Of a stretch of DNA of 64,000 bases, positions 15,778 to 24,584 are shown in pieces (position 1 is the first letter of the stretch; each line of letters starts with the position of its first letter). The notes beneath the pieces were generated by a model. That model ran no database searches, was not told the DNA's origin, and worked only from the letters and a program-made list of their open reading frames with translations. Source of the DNA: Candidatus Gastranaerophilales bacterium (lineage in GTDB: Bacteria > Cyanobacteriota > Vampirovibrionia > Gastranaerophilales > Gastranaerophilaceae); NCBI GenBank assembly GCA_944322865.1, contig CALUQJ010000002.1, positions 1 through 64,000 of the forward strand, read 5' to 3'. Made by a program: the position numbers and the translations under genes.

Positions 15778-16809
15778 ATGAGCCTTATACATTTATTCAG
15801 AAAACAGAACCGAAAAACACTATTTACGACACCTTCACACGGGCAGAAGTTTTTTATTTTCCATAAGTTTATGCAGTTTTATAAACATGATATATCAGAA
15901 ACTGATGCTCATGATCCGGTAAAAGCACTTACAATTGCAGAAAATAAAGCTGCACAAATTTACGGGACAAAATATACTAAATTTCTGACTAATGGTTCAA
16001 CAAGCGGTATTATAGCAGCAATTTTGGCGTGTGTTAATAAAGATGAAAAAGTTCTGCTGTGGAAAAATGCGCATCCCTGTCACTTGAATGCCGTAAAATT
16101 GGCAGGCGGATGCCCTGTGTTTTATGATGTGCCGCAAATTGAAGATTGGGGTATTCCAAAGGCTGTTACGGCTGAAATGCTGGAAAGATATTTTCAAAAC
16201 AACAAGATAAAAGCTGTCATAATAACATCTCCGACGTACGAAGGTATGGTGACAGATATAAAAAAAATCAAAACCTTATGCGAAAAAAACAGTGCAAAGC
16301 TGATTGTTGATGAAGCGCATGGAGCGCTTTACCCGTTTTCTGACAGGCTGCCCGAATCCGCCGTTAAAATAGCTGATTTTTGTATTCAATCATTACACAA
16401 AACAGCCGGCGGCTTAAACCCGACCGCTCTTTTACACAGTAATTCGCTACCCCCTGAAACAGCTTTACAAATGATTAATACAACCTCCCCGTCATATCCG
16501 CTGTTAGCAACTATTGAAGCAAATATTAATTTTCTTAATTCCCAAAGAGGTAAAAACATTCTTAACAAACTGCTGGATAACATTGAAACAATAAAAAATA
16601 CGGCGAATTGTGAGTTCTTCGGAGATGATATAACAAAAATTAATATAAAAAAGACCGGCATGACAGGTTACGAGCTTTCAGAAAAACTTTTTGATAAATT
16701 TAACATAGAAGATGAGAGAACAAATGAAAAATCCACAATGCTATTATGCGGCATTGGTACTGATGAAAAGAAAATTTTAAAACTTAAAAATGCCCTTCAA
16801 AAATTGTAA
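15778..16809 (+). CDS. Orn/Lys/Arg decarboxylase-like PLP enzyme, short form
   Basis: This fold-type I PLP protein of 343 residues resembles the major domain of the basic amino-acid decarboxylases (SpeA/CadA/YaaO type). It begins with FTTPSHGQ, continues with KFLTNGSTSGIIAAI and VDEAHGAL, and carries the Schiff-base lysine in SLHKTAGGLNPTALLH. The family usually has about 460-490 residues. Here the C-terminal domain is shortened to about 70 residues, so substrate and activity are uncertain. It is co-transcribed with the PilZ gene, a pairing I cannot explain. Confidence 0.8.
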   Translation: MSLIHLFRKQNRKTLFTTPSHGQKFFIFHKFMQFYKHDISETDAHDPVKALTIAENKAAQIYGTKYTKFLTNGSTSGIIAAILACVNKDEKVLLWKNAHPCHLNAVKLAGGCPVFYDVPQIEDWGIPKAVTAEMLERYFQNNKIKAVIITSPTYEGMVTDIKKIKTLCEKNSAKLIVDEAHGALYPFSDRLPESAVKIADFCIQSLHKTAGGLNPTALLHSNSLPPETALQMINTTSPSYPLLATIEANINFLNSQRGKNILNKLLDNIETIKNTANCEFFGDDITKINIKKTGMTGYELSEKLFDKFNIEDERTNEKSTMLLCGIGTDEKKILKLKNALQKL

Positions 16810-16837
16810 ACATTTCTTAATATAATACCGTAAATAT

Positions 16838-16865
16838 TAAAGATTAGGCTCAGGAAAGCCGATAC
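16838..16865 (+). promoter_or_regulatory. Sigma-28-like promoter candidate
   Basis: TAAAGATT (16838-16845), 12 bases, then GCCGATAC (16858-16865) closely match the flagellar sigma-28/SigD consensus TAAAGTTT-N11-GCCGATAA, with one extra spacer base. The expected start site leaves a leader of about 37 bases before the ATG at 16909. A sigma-70-like TATAAT at 16821 has no matching minus-35 element. Confidence 0.55.
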
Positions 16866-16908
16866 CAATAGTAAGGAAAACTAAGTAATTTGAAAGGCGA
16901 TATTTACT

Positions 16909-18915
16909 ATGGGTATGGCAGCATCACAAGCTAGACTTTTATCTATCACGACACGTATGTCGGATAATGAGCTGCGCTCCCAGCTTATCAACAACCAGAA
17001 AATGCGCCTTGCAACAGAAAGTTCTCAGGTTAGTGAAAACTATATTAACGCTTTGAATGAAGCTCAATATATGTTCACTAACTATGATGCTGATAATAAG
17101 GCTACCTATCAACAATTAACATTTAATTCAATGACTGCATTCAATGAATACAACAACCAGTATGGTGTTTCTAATGCAGCAGGTCAGATTTTGGTTTCAG
17201 AAACAGATGGCAAAAGATTTGAAGATGCTGACGGAGATTTGGCAACCTTCCTGAAAGCATATGGTCTTGAATACAAAACAACTTATTTTGATGAATTAAC
17301 AAATCTTTATGGTACAGGACCGGTAAAACTTGATACCGTTAACAATATTGACGGTACAACCACTACTAACTATTCAAGATATAACGCAGAAGAAATACAA
17401 AAAATCTACGAAGGCGATCAGGATGATGGCGGTATTCATGCAGGTTATGAAAATTCATTGATGAGTACATCTTACAACGATTACCTGAAACTGGAAGATA
17501 AATATGTCGATGCCAGAGAAAATTATTACATGATAATTGAAGATGTAATGAGAGAATATGCAGATGGGATAACTGGAGAATATAACGGTCATTCAATCTC
17601 TTATAAAGATTTGCTGACTTATACACAAGGTTCTGCTGATGGCAATTCAATCAAAAACCTTTATGCATTTGAAGCATTAATTAACAAAATGGAAGATCAA
17701 GGTAAATTCAATCTTGATGCAAACTATGAATATATCGATGCAAATGGCGTTTCAACTTATATGAGTTTCCCTGCATATATGCAGAAATTAATTGATGAGT
17801 GCAAATACACGAATAACGATACAACAAAACGTTCTACAGTACCAGTATCTTATAACGGTAATGTTGCAACAATTGAATTAGATGATGACTATGTTATTGA
17901 GATTACAAAAAATACAACAGCTAATACCTACACAACAAAAGTGTTGTCATATGACGATACCGGTGCTCTTGTTGAAGCTCCGCAATCAGAAGATGGTGAT
18001 CCAAACTGGAAATGGATAACTCAACCTACAGCAAATCAGACTTCAGGAACTATAGGGTTTTATGAAGAAGGCTATGATTATGGAGATAACTTCCAGTATA
18101 CTTTCACCTGGGGTAGTGATACTGCTTCTGTAACTGAAACTTTAAAGAATAATTATAACCAGTTTGTATATTTTGAAAACTTAGCGTCATTGGTAGATTA
18201 CTTTAATGATGCAATGATAAATGCTTTTAATCCTGAAGAATTTAATTCTGCCGCACAAAACAGTGGTAATTATCAACAGTATTACAATGATTATGTAAAT
18301 GCAGCAGGAGATTTATACGAATTTATATTTGGTCAAGGTAATCGAGGACAATTTGATGATTATGCAAATCTTGACGATTATAAATGGTGTTTAGATAAAG
18401 GTGGAACATCACAAAACTATCAATCTGTTGCTGACGTTAAAGCAATAGATGAAGTCTTTGCAATATATGGCGAACCGAAATACGCATATGTCAAGGAAGG
18501 CGATGGCGATGCCAATGCTGATGCTGAAGCAGAATGGTATACAAATTTATTCAACCGTATGCAAGATGGCGGTTATAAAGTAATTGAAAACGGTCTTGCT
18601 TCAAGCGCAGAATGGATGAGATATGCTCTTGAAAGCGGTCTTATCAAAATGGAACAGGTTGATAAAAATAATAAATGGAGTTCTATTACATTTACAAGTT
18701 GCAGTGATATCACAGAACAAACAAATGATGTTGCTGTGACTATTGCAGAAGCTGAATACAACAAAGCAATGAATAAAATAGAAAACAAAGATAAAGTGTA
18801 TGATATGGAATTAAAAAATATTGATACTGAGCACACCGCATTGCAGACAGAATACGATTCCATAAAATCAGCACTTGACAAAAACGTTGAAAGAAACTTC
18901 AAATTATATTCATAA
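16909..18915 (+). CDS. Large filament-like protein of unknown family
   Basis: The 668 residues have no signal peptide or membrane span. The N-terminus MGMAASQARLLSITTRMSDNELRSQ and the following 45 residues are helical and heptad-like. The C-terminal 60 residues (NKIENKDKVYDMELKNIDTEHTALQ) are also coiled-coil-like. The middle is acidic, rich in Asn, Tyr and Asp, and low in Cys. Helical ends around a variable centre recall flagellin, hook and other axial proteins, which are exported without a cleaved signal. I recall similar N-termini in Melainabacteria but no assigned function. The ribosome binding site is GAAAGGCG. The sigma-28-like promoter upstream fits an axial-protein reading; both points remain inference. 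Confidence 0.75.
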   Translation: MGMAASQARLLSITTRMSDNELRSQLINNQKMRLATESSQVSENYINALNEAQYMFTNYDADNKATYQQLTFNSMTAFNEYNNQYGVSNAAGQILVSETDGKRFEDADGDLATFLKAYGLEYKTTYFDELTNLYGTGPVKLDTVNNIDGTTTTNYSRYNAEEIQKIYEGDQDDGGIHAGYENSLMSTSYNDYLKLEDKYVDARENYYMIIEDVMREYADGITGEYNGHSISYKDLLTYTQGSADGNSIKNLYAFEALINKMEDQGKFNLDANYEYIDANGVSTYMSFPAYMQKLIDECKYTNNDTTKRSTVPVSYNGNVATIELDDDYVIEITKNTTANTYTTKVLSYDDTGALVEAPQSEDGDPNWKWITQPTANQTSGTIGFYEEGYDYGDNFQYTFTWGSDTASVTETLKNNYNQFVYFENLASLVDYFNDAMINAFNPEEFNSAAQNSGNYQQYYNDYVNAAGDLYEFIFGQGNRGQFDDYANLDDYKWCLDKGGTSQNYQSVADVKAIDEVFAIYGEPKYAYVKEGDGDANADAEAEWYTNLFNRMQDGGYKVIENGLASSAEWMRYALESGLIKMEQVDKNNKWSSITFTSCSDITEQTNDVAVTIAEAEYNKAMNKIENKDKVYDMELKNIDTEHTALQTEYDSIKSALDKNVERNFKLYS

Positions 18916-18949
18916 ATTTTACTTAATTTTCCGATTAAAAATTTTCCCG

Positions 18950-18976
18950 GCAGACCACAAGGTCTGCTTATTTTTT
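18950..18976 (+). terminator. Intrinsic terminator after the 668-residue gene
   Basis: GCAGACC (18950-18956) and GGTCTGC (18961-18967) form a 7-bp stem with loop ACAA, followed by TTATTTTTT. It ends exactly at the stop codon of the convergent kinase-like gene. Confidence 0.85.
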
Positions 18977-19805
18977 AGTAATCAATATTTCTAAGTGCAT
19001 TGAATATATTATCAGTAATTTGTTGAATGTATTCCTGACTTACAAGTCCGTTAATTACCGCATCTGCGATCTGATAAGTCGGGCGAATATATTGTTGTGC
19101 AGTTCTGTTTACATCCTGAAATTGAAGATCCGCAGCAGCCCCTGTTTTACCGCGAAGCGCTGCACGTTTGTACCAGCGGTCTTTTAAAACTTCTAATGGC
19201 GTAAACACATAGACTTTAACGTCCATAATATCACGCACACCTTCATTAAGCACATATAACCCTTCTGTTAACACGACTTTAGCAGGCTTTTTAAGTTCTC
19301 CGTCGGCTTTAGATTCGCAGGTGACAAAGTCATATCGAGGAGATGTAACTTCTCGCCCTTGTTTAAGCTCCATGAGATGTCGTTTCATTAAATCTAAATC
19401 AATTGCATCAGGGGTATCAAAACTAAAACCTGTTTTAAATAAAGCTTCATAACTTCCGGCTTCTTTTAGTTCTTTGGAGGTATCTTTATAATAATCATCG
19501 CATCTGATAACAGTATAAATCCCTTCATTTTTCTTTTTTACACAAGCCTTTGTTGTATTGTCTACAAAAACCGTTTTACCGGATGCACTTTCGCCTGTTA
19601 TACCTATCAAAAATGTTTTCTTTTTTTCCTGAACAACCATTCTTGCTATATTCATAATCAGATTGTCTGATATCTTCAAAAACAGAGGCTGCGGCTGTCT
19701 GCTATCCTCGTCCAATATTTGTTTTAGAGAGTCTACTATTGAAGAAATAACTTCCATATCCCTTCTGCTTGAGTAATATTCATAACCTGTTAACAGATCC
19801 ATCAT
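18975..19805 (-). CDS. Uridine kinase / phosphoribulokinase-like P-loop kinase
   Basis: This 276-residue protein has a helical extension of about 60 residues followed by a P-loop GITGESASGKT (about 68-78). RCDDYYKDTS and SFDTPDAIDLDLM then match the uridine-kinase/PRK superfamily pattern, and VVLTEGLYVL is the Walker-B-type strand. The substrate is probably a nucleoside or a small sugar-like compound but cannot be fixed. The N-terminal extension is unusual for Udk. The ATG at 19805 is supported by AAGGAACG; an ATG three bases on is also possible. Confidence 0.8.
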   Translation of the reverse strand: MMDLLTGYEYYSSRRDMEVISSIVDSLKQILDEDSRQPQPLFLKISDNLIMNIARMVVQEKKKTFLIGITGESASGKTVFVDNTTKACVKKKNEGIYTVIRCDDYYKDTSKELKEAGSYEALFKTGFSFDTPDAIDLDLMKRHLMELKQGREVTSPRYDFVTCESKADGELKKPAKVVLTEGLYVLNEGVRDIMDVKVYVFTPLEVLKDRWYKRAALRGKTGAAADLQFQDVNRTAQQYIRPTYQIADAVINGLVSQEYIQQITDNIFNALRNIDY

Positions 19806-19900
19806 CTTTTCGTTCCTTAATAGAGTTATTTTAATATATTACAGTAAAATTTTTCAAATTTCTAACAATAATAACAAATGTAACAATATTATATTATATT

Positions 19901-19928
19901 TAAAGTTTTGTTCCTATATGTCCGTATC
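19901..19928 (+). promoter_or_regulatory. Second sigma-28-like promoter candidate
   Basis: TAAAGTTT (19901-19908) is an exact match to the sigma-28 minus-35 element. After 12 bases comes TCCGTATC (19921-19928), a weaker minus-10. The 12-base spacing equals that at 16838-16865. An overlapping sigma-70 reading, TTGTTC-N18-TATAGT, is equally possible. Confidence 0.35.
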
Positions 19929-19955
19929 TAATATAGTAGAGAAAAGGAGTATGTT

Positions 19956-20129
19956 ATGTATCATGATGAAATTTTCGAAAACTCATTGCGTGAAGTGAAG
20001 GAAGAAAGCTATCGTGCGCTTAAACAAGAAATTAGTTCAATGGAAAAGCTAATTGAGAGATTTTTGAACAATGTTTTTGAATGCACAAGCGCAAAAGCAG
20101 AACGTGACTTTAATATGTCAGCGTTTTAA
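19956..20129 (+). CDS. Small helical protein, 57 residues
   Basis: The ATG at 19956 follows AAGGAG by six bases, a strong initiation site, and the frame ends in TAA at 20127. The product MYHDEIFENSLREVKEES onward is charged, soluble and predicted helical, with one Cys near residue 43. No family is recognised. A perfect terminator lies directly downstream, so this is a complete monocistronic gene. The upstream promoter may be sigma-28-like, which would tie it to the regulon of the 668-residue protein. Confidence 0.7.
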   Translation: MYHDEIFENSLREVKEESYRALKQEISSMEKLIERFLNNVFECTSAKAERDFNMSAF

Positions 20130-20148
20130 CAACACTATATCTTCAATC

Positions 20149-20183
20149 AAAAAGTGAATGTGGTAAATCCACATTCACTTTTT
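20149..20183. terminator. Bidirectional intrinsic terminator
   Basis: A perfect 15-bp stem AAAAAGTGAATGTGG/CCACATTCACTTTTT with loop TAAAT ends the 57-residue gene on the plus strand and the hydrogenase operon on the minus strand. Confidence 0.92.
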
Positions 20184-20207
20184 GCAAAATAGTTTACTGA
20201 ACTCGGA

Positions 20208-21959
20208 TTATATATCCCGATAAGAATTAGCGAATTTGTCAGCGTAAACTGTGTGCAGCAATTCATGAGCTTTATGAGAATTTGGATGCTCTAAATATTC
20301 CTGATAAAGCTTTTGAATAGCCGGATTCATGTGAGATTTACGTATTGGCAATTCGGAATCTTCTTTATACAATCCTTCTGCGCGTTCAGCTTTAATTTTA
20401 CTGTCATCACAGCTTCTTGGCTGACCGCCGCCATTGATACATCCGCCAGGACATGCCATAACTTCAAGCATCTGGAACGGTGCCGTTCCGTTTTTAATTT
20501 CTTGAATAGATTTTTCAGCTTCTTTCAATGTTGAAACAACTCTTACAACAAGTTTTGTGCCTTTTAAATCCAGTTCAACATCTCTTGAGCGGTTTTTAGT
20601 ACCACGTAACGGTTTAATATCAACATCTTTTAACGGTTCGCCCGTGGCAAATTCGTATGCAGTTCTAACAGCAGCTTCTGCAACCCCGCCGGATGCGCCG
20701 AATATTGTTCCTGCTCCGGTATATTCTCCAAACGGTGAATCTGCTTCTTCCGGTTCTAATGCATTAAAATCAATACCGGCACTTCTTATCATTCTGCCAA
20801 GTTCCTGCGTTGTCAGTACATAATCTGTATCCGGTCTGCCGTTTTCTGTCAATTCAGGGCGTTTGCACTCATATTTTTTAGCTGTACAAGGCATTATTGC
20901 AACCACAACCAGATTTTCACGTGATACATTAAAGTGTTTTGGTACAAGATTTACAAGTACCGGTGATAACATTGACATTGGTGATTTGCAGCTTGAAAGA
21001 TGCGGCAGCATATCAGGATGATGATCTTCCAGATATTTTACCCATGCCGGACAGCAAGAAGTAAACAGCGGAAGATTTTTGCCTGATTTTAGTCTTTCCA
21101 GAAACTCTGTTGCCTCTTCCATAATAGTTAAATCTGCGCTGAAATTAGTGTCAAAAACCAGATTAAACCCGATTTTCCTAAGAGCTGCATTCATCAATTT
21201 AATTGAGTTTTCACCTGCCGAAAGTCCGAACATTTCACCTATTGCAACGCGGGTTGCCGGCGCCATTTGAACAACAACTGTTTTCTCCGGATTGGTAATT
21301 TCTCTCCAAACAGCTTCGATATCGGATTTGATAGTCAAAGCGCCTGTCGGGCAAACTGCTGCGCACTGACCGCAATTTACGCAGTCTACCTGACCTAAAG
21401 GTCTGCCATTCATCGGTTGAACAACTGTTTTAGACCCGCGGTTAGCAAAGCCAAGTACAGAATGTCCTTGAAATTCAGAACACGCTCTGACACAAGCACC
21501 ACAGAGAATACATTTGTTTGGATCTCTTACGATTGACGGGCTGCTGTCATCTACAGGAAGATATTCTTCCAGTGGTTTTTCCGGATATCTTATTCTTTTT
21601 ATGCCGTATTCTTCAGAGTATTTTTGAAGCTCACAGCTGCCGGATTTTTCACAGGTTAAGCATTCTTTATCGTGGTTTGCCAGCAAAAGTTCCAGTACTG
21701 TTTTTCTTATTCTTCTTGTTTTTTCAGTGTTAAGATGAATTTTCAGACCGTTTTCCGGCGGCATTGTGCAGGATGATTGTATCCCGCGACCTTCAACTTC
21801 CACAACGCACATTCTGCAAGCGCCAAATGAGGTCAGATCAGGACGATAGCAGAATGTTGGTACATTCATGCCTGCCTTTCTGATTACTTCAAGAAGATTT
21901 GGTTCATCTGTAAATTCAACTTCTTTTCCGTCTATAAATAATGTTTTTTTATCTGTCAT
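20208..21959 (-). CDS. hydA: [FeFe]-hydrogenase catalytic subunit
   Basis: This is a group A [FeFe]-hydrogenase of 583 residues, the size of HndD/HydA in trimeric NAD(P)-linked enzymes. In order it has a 2Fe-2S domain (FCYRP, GACRMC), a His-Cys3 cluster (HDKECLTCEKSGSC), two 4Fe-4S clusters (CILCGACVRAC and CVNCGQCAAVCP) and the H-cluster motifs TSCCPAW, MPCTAKKYE and VMACPGGCINGGGQP. All H-cluster cysteines are present. It makes or oxidises H2 in the cytoplasm. HydEFG maturases are needed but are not in this window. It is separated from hydB by 147 bases holding an inverted repeat. Confidence 0.97.
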   Translation of the reverse strand: MTDKKTLFIDGKEVEFTDEPNLLEVIRKAGMNVPTFCYRPDLTSFGACRMCVVEVEGRGIQSSCTMPPENGLKIHLNTEKTRRIRKTVLELLLANHDKECLTCEKSGSCELQKYSEEYGIKRIRYPEKPLEEYLPVDDSSPSIVRDPNKCILCGACVRACSEFQGHSVLGFANRGSKTVVQPMNGRPLGQVDCVNCGQCAAVCPTGALTIKSDIEAVWREITNPEKTVVVQMAPATRVAIGEMFGLSAGENSIKLMNAALRKIGFNLVFDTNFSADLTIMEEATEFLERLKSGKNLPLFTSCCPAWVKYLEDHHPDMLPHLSSCKSPMSMLSPVLVNLVPKHFNVSRENLVVVAIMPCTAKKYECKRPELTENGRPDTDYVLTTQELGRMIRSAGIDFNALEPEEADSPFGEYTGAGTIFGASGGVAEAAVRTAYEFATGEPLKDVDIKPLRGTKNRSRDVELDLKGTKLVVRVVSTLKEAEKSIQEIKNGTAPFQMLEVMACPGGCINGGGQPRSCDDSKIKAERAEGLYKEDSELPIRKSHMNPAIQKLYQEYLEHPNSHKAHELLHTVYADKFANSYRDI

Positions 21960-21984
21960 TTTCGGTTTCCTTTATGTTGTTATA

Positions 21985-22103
21985 AGGGAAATGGGAATAA
22001 GGCAATAAGGGAAAAGTTCTTTTCAAAAATATTATAATAATGACTATTTGAATAATTATTTTTTATAAATCTTATTCCCCTATTTCCTTATTCCCTTATT
22101 CCC
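21985..22103. repeat. Long imperfect inverted repeat between hydB and hydA
   Basis: A left arm (21985-22016) built of GGGAATAAGG-like units is complementary to a right arm (22071-22103) of CCTTATTCCC-like units, with about 27 of 33 positions pairing. The spacer is 54 A/T-rich bases. The transcript could fold into a long hairpin within the operon. It may be a mobile palindromic repeat or may set the hydA-to-hydB ratio. Confidence 0.6.
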
Positions 22104-22106
22104 GTT

Positions 22107-23969
22107 TTATTCCAATACTATCGCTCTGAATGGACAATTTGTCATGCAGGCTTCGCACTTAATACATTTTTCCTGATTAATTTTGTGTGGCTGCTTAACA
22201 ACACCCTCAATCGCACCGACCGGACATGTTCTTGCACATTTCGTACATCCCTTACATAATTCCGGAACAATAACGATTTTCTTCATTGCAGCACAAACAC
22301 CAGCCGGACATTTTTTGTCCTTGATGTGGGCAATATATTCATCTCTAAAATATTTTAGAGTTGAAAGTACAGGATTCGGAGCCGTTTTACCCAAACCGCA
22401 AAGAGAACCCTCTTTTACTGAATGAGCAAGCTCTTCCAGCAAGTCCAAATCACTCATTTCGCCTTTGCCTGCAACAATTTTTTCAAGAATTTTTAGCATA
22501 TTCTTTGTACCTTCACGGCAAGGAACACATTTTCCGCAGCTTTCGTGCTGGGTGAAATTCATGAAAAATCTTGCGACTTCAACAATACAGGTATTTTCAG
22601 CCATAACAACAAGACCGCCGGAACCAACCATTGCTCCTGCCTTAATCAAGTTGTCATAGTCCATAGGAATATCTAAATGTTCTTCAGTCAAACATCCGCC
22701 TGAAGGTCCGCCGATTTGAACAGCTTTGAATTTCTTGCCGCCACGGATACCGCCGCCGATATCAAATACTATTTCTCTTAAAGTTGTACCCATCGGCACT
22801 TCTATAAGCCCTGTGTTGTTAACTTCACCTGTAAGCGCAAAGGTTTTGGTACCTTTAGATGTTTCCGTACCCATTGACGCAAACCAATCAGCCCCTTTTA
22901 ACATAATAACAGGTACATTAGCGAGTGTTTCTACGTTGTTAATCAGTGTCGGACGTCCGAAAAGTCCTTTGTTTGCTGGAAATGGCGGTTTAGGACGCGG
23001 CATACCGCGTTCTCCTTCAATAGATGCTATAAGAGCTGTTTCTTCACCGCAAACAAATGCTCCGGCACCTTCTTTGATATGTAAAGTGAATGAAAAATCA
23101 CTTCCCATTATATTTTTACCTAAGAAGTTTCTTTCTTCGGCATCCGCAATAGCCTTACGTAAACGCTTAATTGCAAGCGGATATTCGGCACGAACATAGA
23201 TGTAACCTTCATCAGCGCCTATTGCAAAAGCAGCAATTGCCATACCTTCAAGAAGTTTATGCGGATCCCCTTCCATAATACTTCTGTCCATAAATGCACC
23301 CGGATCGCCTTCGTCACCGTTACAGACTACATAAGACTTTCCGCCTCTGTTTGCGGCTGTAAATCTCCATTTTCTGCCTGTCGGAAAACCTCCGCCGCCA
23401 CGACCGCGTAAGCCTGATTTTTCTATTTCTGAAATAACCGCATCCGGATCATTGGCTTCTATAACGTTTGCAAGTGCTTCATAACCTCTAACAGCAATTG
23501 CTTCATCTATACATTCAGCGTTGATATGACCACAGTTTGCTAACGCTGTTCGTGTTTGCTTTGCGTAGAAATTAATATCCTCGCTTTTGCGAATGTGTTC
23601 GTGAGTTTTTGGATCCGTGTATAAAAGACGTTCCACAGGTTTGTCATTTCTGATGTGGCTTTCGTAAATCTCTTCAACATCAGAAACTTTTACTCTTACA
23701 TAAGTAACATCTTTATCCGGGATTATAACGAGAACGCCCTGTTCACAAAAACCGTGGCAGCCTGTCGGGACTATTGTCATTTTGTCGTAATCAGTAAGAA
23801 CTGATACATCAGCCCCGAGTTCTTTGAATTTTTCAATAACTTTTAAAGAACCGTTGGCTACACAGCCTGTTCCGGCACATACAAGAACACGCAAGCCCTG
23901 TTTTTTTATGGCTTCCTGCGCTCTTTTTTGTTCTTCTTTTATATCTATATTCAAACTTGTTTTCTCCAT
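22107..23969 (-). CDS. hydB: NADH-binding, NuoF-like hydrogenase subunit
   Basis: This is the flavoprotein subunit of a trimeric [FeFe]-hydrogenase (HydB/HndC type, 620 residues). Domains in order: thioredoxin-like 2Fe-2S (CAGTGC, GCHGFCEQG), NuoF core with NADH/FMN loop GRGGGGFPTGRKW and GDEGDPGAFMDR, the 4Fe-4S site SCGKCVPCREGT, then a two-cluster ferredoxin domain (CKGCTKCARTCP, CIKCEACMTNCP). It passes electrons between NAD(P)H and HydA and, in bifurcating enzymes, couples this to ferredoxin. It starts one base after hydC ends. Confidence 0.95.
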   Translation of the reverse strand: MEKTSLNIDIKEEQKRAQEAIKKQGLRVLVCAGTGCVANGSLKVIEKFKELGADVSVLTDYDKMTIVPTGCHGFCEQGVLVIIPDKDVTYVRVKVSDVEEIYESHIRNDKPVERLLYTDPKTHEHIRKSEDINFYAKQTRTALANCGHINAECIDEAIAVRGYEALANVIEANDPDAVISEIEKSGLRGRGGGGFPTGRKWRFTAANRGGKSYVVCNGDEGDPGAFMDRSIMEGDPHKLLEGMAIAAFAIGADEGYIYVRAEYPLAIKRLRKAIADAEERNFLGKNIMGSDFSFTLHIKEGAGAFVCGEETALIASIEGERGMPRPKPPFPANKGLFGRPTLINNVETLANVPVIMLKGADWFASMGTETSKGTKTFALTGEVNNTGLIEVPMGTTLREIVFDIGGGIRGGKKFKAVQIGGPSGGCLTEEHLDIPMDYDNLIKAGAMVGSGGLVVMAENTCIVEVARFFMNFTQHESCGKCVPCREGTKNMLKILEKIVAGKGEMSDLDLLEELAHSVKEGSLCGLGKTAPNPVLSTLKYFRDEYIAHIKDKKCPAGVCAAMKKIVIVPELCKGCTKCARTCPVGAIEGVVKQPHKINQEKCIKCEACMTNCPFRAIVLE

Positions 23970-23970
23970 A

Positions 23971-24465
23971 TTAACGATCCTCCTTCAAAAGCGTATCCAG
24001 AACAATGCTTATTGCATCAGATGTCATTTGCGGATAAACTTTGTCATTAATAACAACAACCGGGGCAAGCCCGCAGGCTCCAAGACAGCTGACTGTTTCA
24101 AGAGAAAACAATCCGTCTTCGGTCGTCATTGATCCGTCTTTGAGATCAAGTTTGTTCTTAATCGCGTTCAATACAGGCATTGAGCCTCTAACGTGGCAGG
24201 CTGTTCCGTCGCAAACCTTAATTTCAAATTTTCCTTTTGGTTCCAGAGAAAATTGAGCATAAAAAGTTGCCACCCCGAATACTGTTGCCGGTGATAGTCC
24301 TTCTATTTTTGTGCCTATGTAAATCATGGCATCTTCAGGCAGGTATTTATAAACTTCCTGTACCTTTTGCAAAATCGCAATCAAGTTAGACTTTTTGTAC
24401 TCATATAAAGCCAAAATTTCATCCAGCTTTGATGTGTTGATTTTATGATGATTCTCTACACTCAT
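23971..24465 (-). CDS. hydC: NuoE-like 2Fe-2S hydrogenase subunit
   Basis: This thioredoxin-fold ferredoxin of 164 residues is related to NuoE (HydC/HndA). The four cluster ligands are in CDGTACHVRGS and SCLGACGLAP. It is the first gene of the hydrogenase operon (NuoE-like, NuoF-like, HydA). I chose ATG 24465 because GGAG lies upstream with proper spacing; a TTG six bases earlier would abut that GGAG. A TATAAT-like minus-10 lies at 24500-24505 on the minus strand, giving a leader of about 28 bases. Confidence 0.94.
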   Translation of the reverse strand: MSVENHHKINTSKLDEILALYEYKKSNLIAILQKVQEVYKYLPEDAMIYIGTKIEGLSPATVFGVATFYAQFSLEPKGKFEIKVCDGTACHVRGSMPVLNAIKNKLDLKDGSMTTEDGLFSLETVSCLGACGLAPVVVINDKVYPQMTSDAISIVLDTLLKEDR

Positions 24466-24584
24466 CTTCAACTCCTATGTAAATGTATTAACCTTAAAAA
24501 TTATACAATAATACCCAAAACAATTGTACAATCTTTACTTCATTATCACACATACATATAATAAAAGCAAGAGTGTAATTTTAG

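Noticed and set aside
16841-16908. A riboswitch (c-di-GMP or preQ1 type) in the leader of the 668-residue gene, suggested by GGCT-CAGGAA-AGCC
   Set aside because: The conserved cores of those classes are not present, and the same bases fit a sigma-28-like promoter.
22726-23199. Long plus-strand open frames antisense to the hydrogenase genes
   Set aside because: They are shadows of strongly conserved coding sequence, lack ribosome binding sites and encode low-complexity proteins.
20208-24471. Reading the NuoE/NuoF-like genes as part of respiratory complex I
   Set aside because: They adjoin an [FeFe]-hydrogenase and NuoF carries the extra ferredoxin domain found in hydrogenase subunits; no other nuo genes are present.
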